Below, piece by piece: positions 62,423 to 64,000 of a stretch of DNA of 64,000 nt. The stretch is taken from assembly GCA_030041005.1 (NCBI GenBank), contig JASHOR010000102.1:22623-86622 (forward strand), in the 5' to 3' direction. The first letter of the stretch is position 1; each line of letters opens with the position of its first letter. The notes below the pieces were generated by a model that was not told the DNA's origin, did not search any database, and saw only the letters and a list, made by a program, of their open reading frames with translations. Source of the DNA: Xanthobacteraceae bacterium. Its GTDB lineage: Bacteria > Pseudomonadota > Alphaproteobacteria > Rhizobiales > Xanthobacteraceae. The translations under genes and the position numbers were made by a program.

Positions 62423-63475
62423 TCAGCCGAACGCCCGGTCGGACAGCTCGGTCGGATTGGCGACGCGAACATCGGTCGTGGCGATTTCGCGGACGTGCCC
62501 GATGAATTGCCGCGCACTGCGATCCCAAGAGTGTTGGAGCGCAAAAGCCCGGCACGCATCGCGCGAAATTTGCAGGGCTCCGAGACAGGCGGCGTGCAGG
62601 TCTTCGCTCAGCACGCCGACCGGGTGCGTGCCGATGACATCCTTCGGCCCGGTGACGGGAAATGCCGCGATCGGCACGCCGCTCGCCAGCGCCTCGAGCT
62701 GCACGATGCCGAACGTGTCGGTGCGGCTGGGAAAGACGAAGACATCGGCCGCCGCCAGGCGGCCTGCCAGCGCGCCGTTTTCGATCTGGCCGAGAAATTT
62801 CACGGCAGGAAAACGCGCCTTCAGCTCCGCCTCCATCGGACCCTTGCCGATCACGACCTTGGTGCCGGGAAGATCCAGCGACAGAAACGCGGCCAGGTTC
62901 TTCTCCACGGCGACGCGCCCGACGCAGATGAAGATCGGGCGCGGCAGGTCCATTTCGATGGCGCGATCCGGTCTGAACAGCTCGGTGTCGACGCCGCGTG
63001 TCCACATTCCGAGATTATTGAAGCCTCGCTCGCCCAGTTCCTTCATCAAAGAAGGCGTGGCGACCATGGTAACGGTCGCCGCGGCATGAAATCTCCGCAG
63101 CGCGGCATAGATCCATTGCGCCGGGACAGGCACGCGGGCGGAGATGTACTCGGGAAACCGGGTCGTGTAGCTCGTCGTGAACGGCCGACCTCGACGCCGG
63201 CAATAGGCGCGCACCGCATGGCCGATGGGGCCTTCGGTCGCGATATGGATGGCGTCCGGCCGGACCTCTTCTATGCGCTGAACAATCAAGCTCCGGCGAG
63301 GGACGGCCAGGCGCAAGCCGGGGTACGTCGGCACCGGCACTGTCCGATGGCCTTCCGGGGAAAGAAATTCGACCGTCATACCCAGGTTGCGCGCGGCGCG
63401 CTGCAGCGACAGCAAAGTTCGGAGCACGCCATTGACCTGCGGGTACCATGCATCCGTTGCGATGAGAACGCGCAT
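62423..63475 (-). CDS. GT4-family glycosyltransferase, Agt-like
   Basis: 350 residues, GT-B fold. M-R-V-L-I-A-T-D-A-W-Y-P-Q-V-N-G-V at the start and F-P-S-R-T-D-T-F-G-I-V-Q-L-E-A-L-A-S-G (the E-x7-E-type region) identify GT4. The N-terminal D-A-W-x-P-Q-V-N-G-V-V/L-R-T pattern is shared with diacylglycerol glycosyltransferases such as Agrobacterium Agt (glucosyl-/glucuronosyl-diacylglycerol synthase) and with mannosyltransferases such as MgtA. Given PlcP-like and PmtA-like neighbours, a phosphate-stress glycolipid synthase is the best reading. Confidence 0.85.
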   Translation of the reverse strand: MRVLIATDAWYPQVNGVLRTLLSLQRAARNLGMTVEFLSPEGHRTVPVPTYPGLRLAVPRRSLIVQRIEEVRPDAIHIATEGPIGHAVRAYCRRRGRPFTTSYTTRFPEYISARVPVPAQWIYAALRRFHAAATVTMVATPSLMKELGERGFNNLGMWTRGVDTELFRPDRAIEMDLPRPIFICVGRVAVEKNLAAFLSLDLPGTKVVIGKGPMEAELKARFPAVKFLGQIENGALAGRLAAADVFVFPSRTDTFGIVQLEALASGVPIAAFPVTGPKDVIGTHPVGVLSEDLHAACLGALQISRDACRAFALQHSWDRSARQFIGHVREIATTDVRVANPTELSDRAFG

Positions 63476-63579
63476 TCATTGGCTCCGGAATGTCTTCCGG
63501 TCCTCGCGGACGAATCACGTGCAGCACCATTGTCAATTCATGTCTCAATTGTGTGACGTTGCTTATTGCAGAGGCGGCC

Positions 63580-63700
63580 AGTGTCCCGATTCCGAAGTTC
63601 GCATCATTATGCGGCACCCTCGTTTGCGAACTTCGGAATCGAAGGACACTGGCAACTTATTGAGCTAGTGTGGCTTTGGTTCAGAACTCCGCATAGTCGT
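63580..63700 (-). repeat. Bipartite palindromic repeat, reversed and truncated
   Basis: Module B (63580-63650) is complete: CCGATTCCGAAGTTCGCATC and GCGAACTTCGGAATC. The linker GGCAACTTATTGAGCT follows (63651-63666). Module A has only its first arm (AGTGTGGCTTTGGTTCAGAA, to about 63700) and then diverges. Order and orientation show it is the reverse of the copies at 16473 and 20999. Confidence 0.88.
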
Positions 63701-63870
63701 ATGGACCCTTGCGGCGGCGTCCCAACCGGCAGGGAAGCTGAGAAGGCTGGCGAGTTTTTTTCTAAACGAATTTTTGTTGAAACGATATCGAACACCGTTA
63801 TCGATCGATGCCGTCTGCCGGCGACTGCCGACGTGTCGACGAGACAGCTTGTCAGTATTGCTTCGCTGCG

Positions 63871-64000
63871 TCAGCGGATGACTTGATTGTCAAGCGCGTA
63901 GAAAACGCAGAGCGCGAGGCTCGCCCACACGGCCGCGCTGAAATAGAGCGCCATCCAGGTCATCTCATCCTTCCACCGGGCGAGATCGTGCGTCACGACC
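63871..64000 (-). CDS. C-terminal fragment of a small membrane protein
   Basis: A frame open from the window's right edge to a TGA at 63871-63873, giving about 43 residues. It contains T-W-M-A-L-Y-F-S-A-A-V-W-A-S-L-A-L-C-V-F, one membrane helix, and ends A-L-D-N-Q-V-I-R. The gene begins outside the window or at the internal ATG just before T-W-M. Family not recognised. Confidence 0.6.
   Translation of the reverse strand, partial: VVTHDLARWKDEMTWMALYFSAAVWASLALCVFYALDNQVIR

Noticed and set aside
63530..63560. Pho box upstream of the GT4 gene
   Set aside because: TTGTCAA and GTCAC-like fragments are present but without correct 11-bp phasing.

Overview
The window is a GC-rich chromosomal segment of an alphaproteobacterium, most likely a member of the Hyphomicrobiales close to the Nitrobacteraceae/Xanthobacteraceae. 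This rests on the hflC-degP arrangement, the style of the ilv/leu genes, a PmtA-type phospholipid methyltransferase, many Bug/TctC-type periplasmic binding proteins, and short palindromic repeats of the kind common in that group. No rRNA, tRNA, CRISPR array, prophage or intact insertion sequence was seen.

Layout. 0-7 kb: tail of hflC, then degP, a DUF1015 gene, miaA, a Rieske oxygenase and an exported protein of unknown function. 7-16.5 kb: a branched-chain amino acid region with ilvB, ilvH, ilvC and leuA, interleaved with small redox/regulatory genes. Both ilvB and leuA are preceded by short open frames rich in the codons of the pathway's end products, so both look attenuator-controlled. 16.5-38 kb: an accessory stretch with a HEAT-like small protein, a GNAT, two cupins, four orphan Bug/TctC-type binding proteins, a MerA-like flavoprotein, a cluster of small ABM/GYD/AhpD-like proteins, a cyclic-nucleotide-domain/thioredoxin-reductase-like fusion, a polysaccharide deacetylase, a DUF1007-NicO metal transporter pair, and a DapA-like protein that has lost its Schiff-base lysine. 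38.7-44.8 kb: kdpFABC plus kdpE with no kdpD, and a KdpC carrying an insertion of about 150 residues.

44.9-63.5 kb is the most coherent part. It holds a multicopper oxidase, a PiT phosphate transporter, an RcnR/FrmR-type regulator, DoxX, an MFS transporter overlapping a PstS-like binding protein, an RMD1/DUF155 protein, an LPG-synthase-like membrane protein overlapping diacylglycerol kinase, and a GT21 lipid glycosyltransferase divergent from a PlcP/LpxH-type metallophosphoesterase. After these come phoU, a type I phosphatidylserine decarboxylase divergent from a membrane-anchored class III aminotransferase, and a three-gene set encoding a GT4 glycosyltransferase, a PmtA-like methyltransferase and an Mpo1/DUF962-like protein. 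Two Pho-box-like direct repeats (11-bp spacing) lie before the GT21/PlcP pair and before phoU. I read this as a phosphate-economy and membrane-lipid-remodelling island: phosphate import, release of diacylglycerol from phospholipid, its recycling or glycosylation, and phospholipid head-group changes.

Five copies of a bipartite palindromic repeat (two hairpin modules joined by a constant linker) are scattered through the window, some truncated. Start codons were chosen from Shine-Dalgarno spacing, signal peptides and family length. All functions are inferred from motifs read by eye, without database searches.
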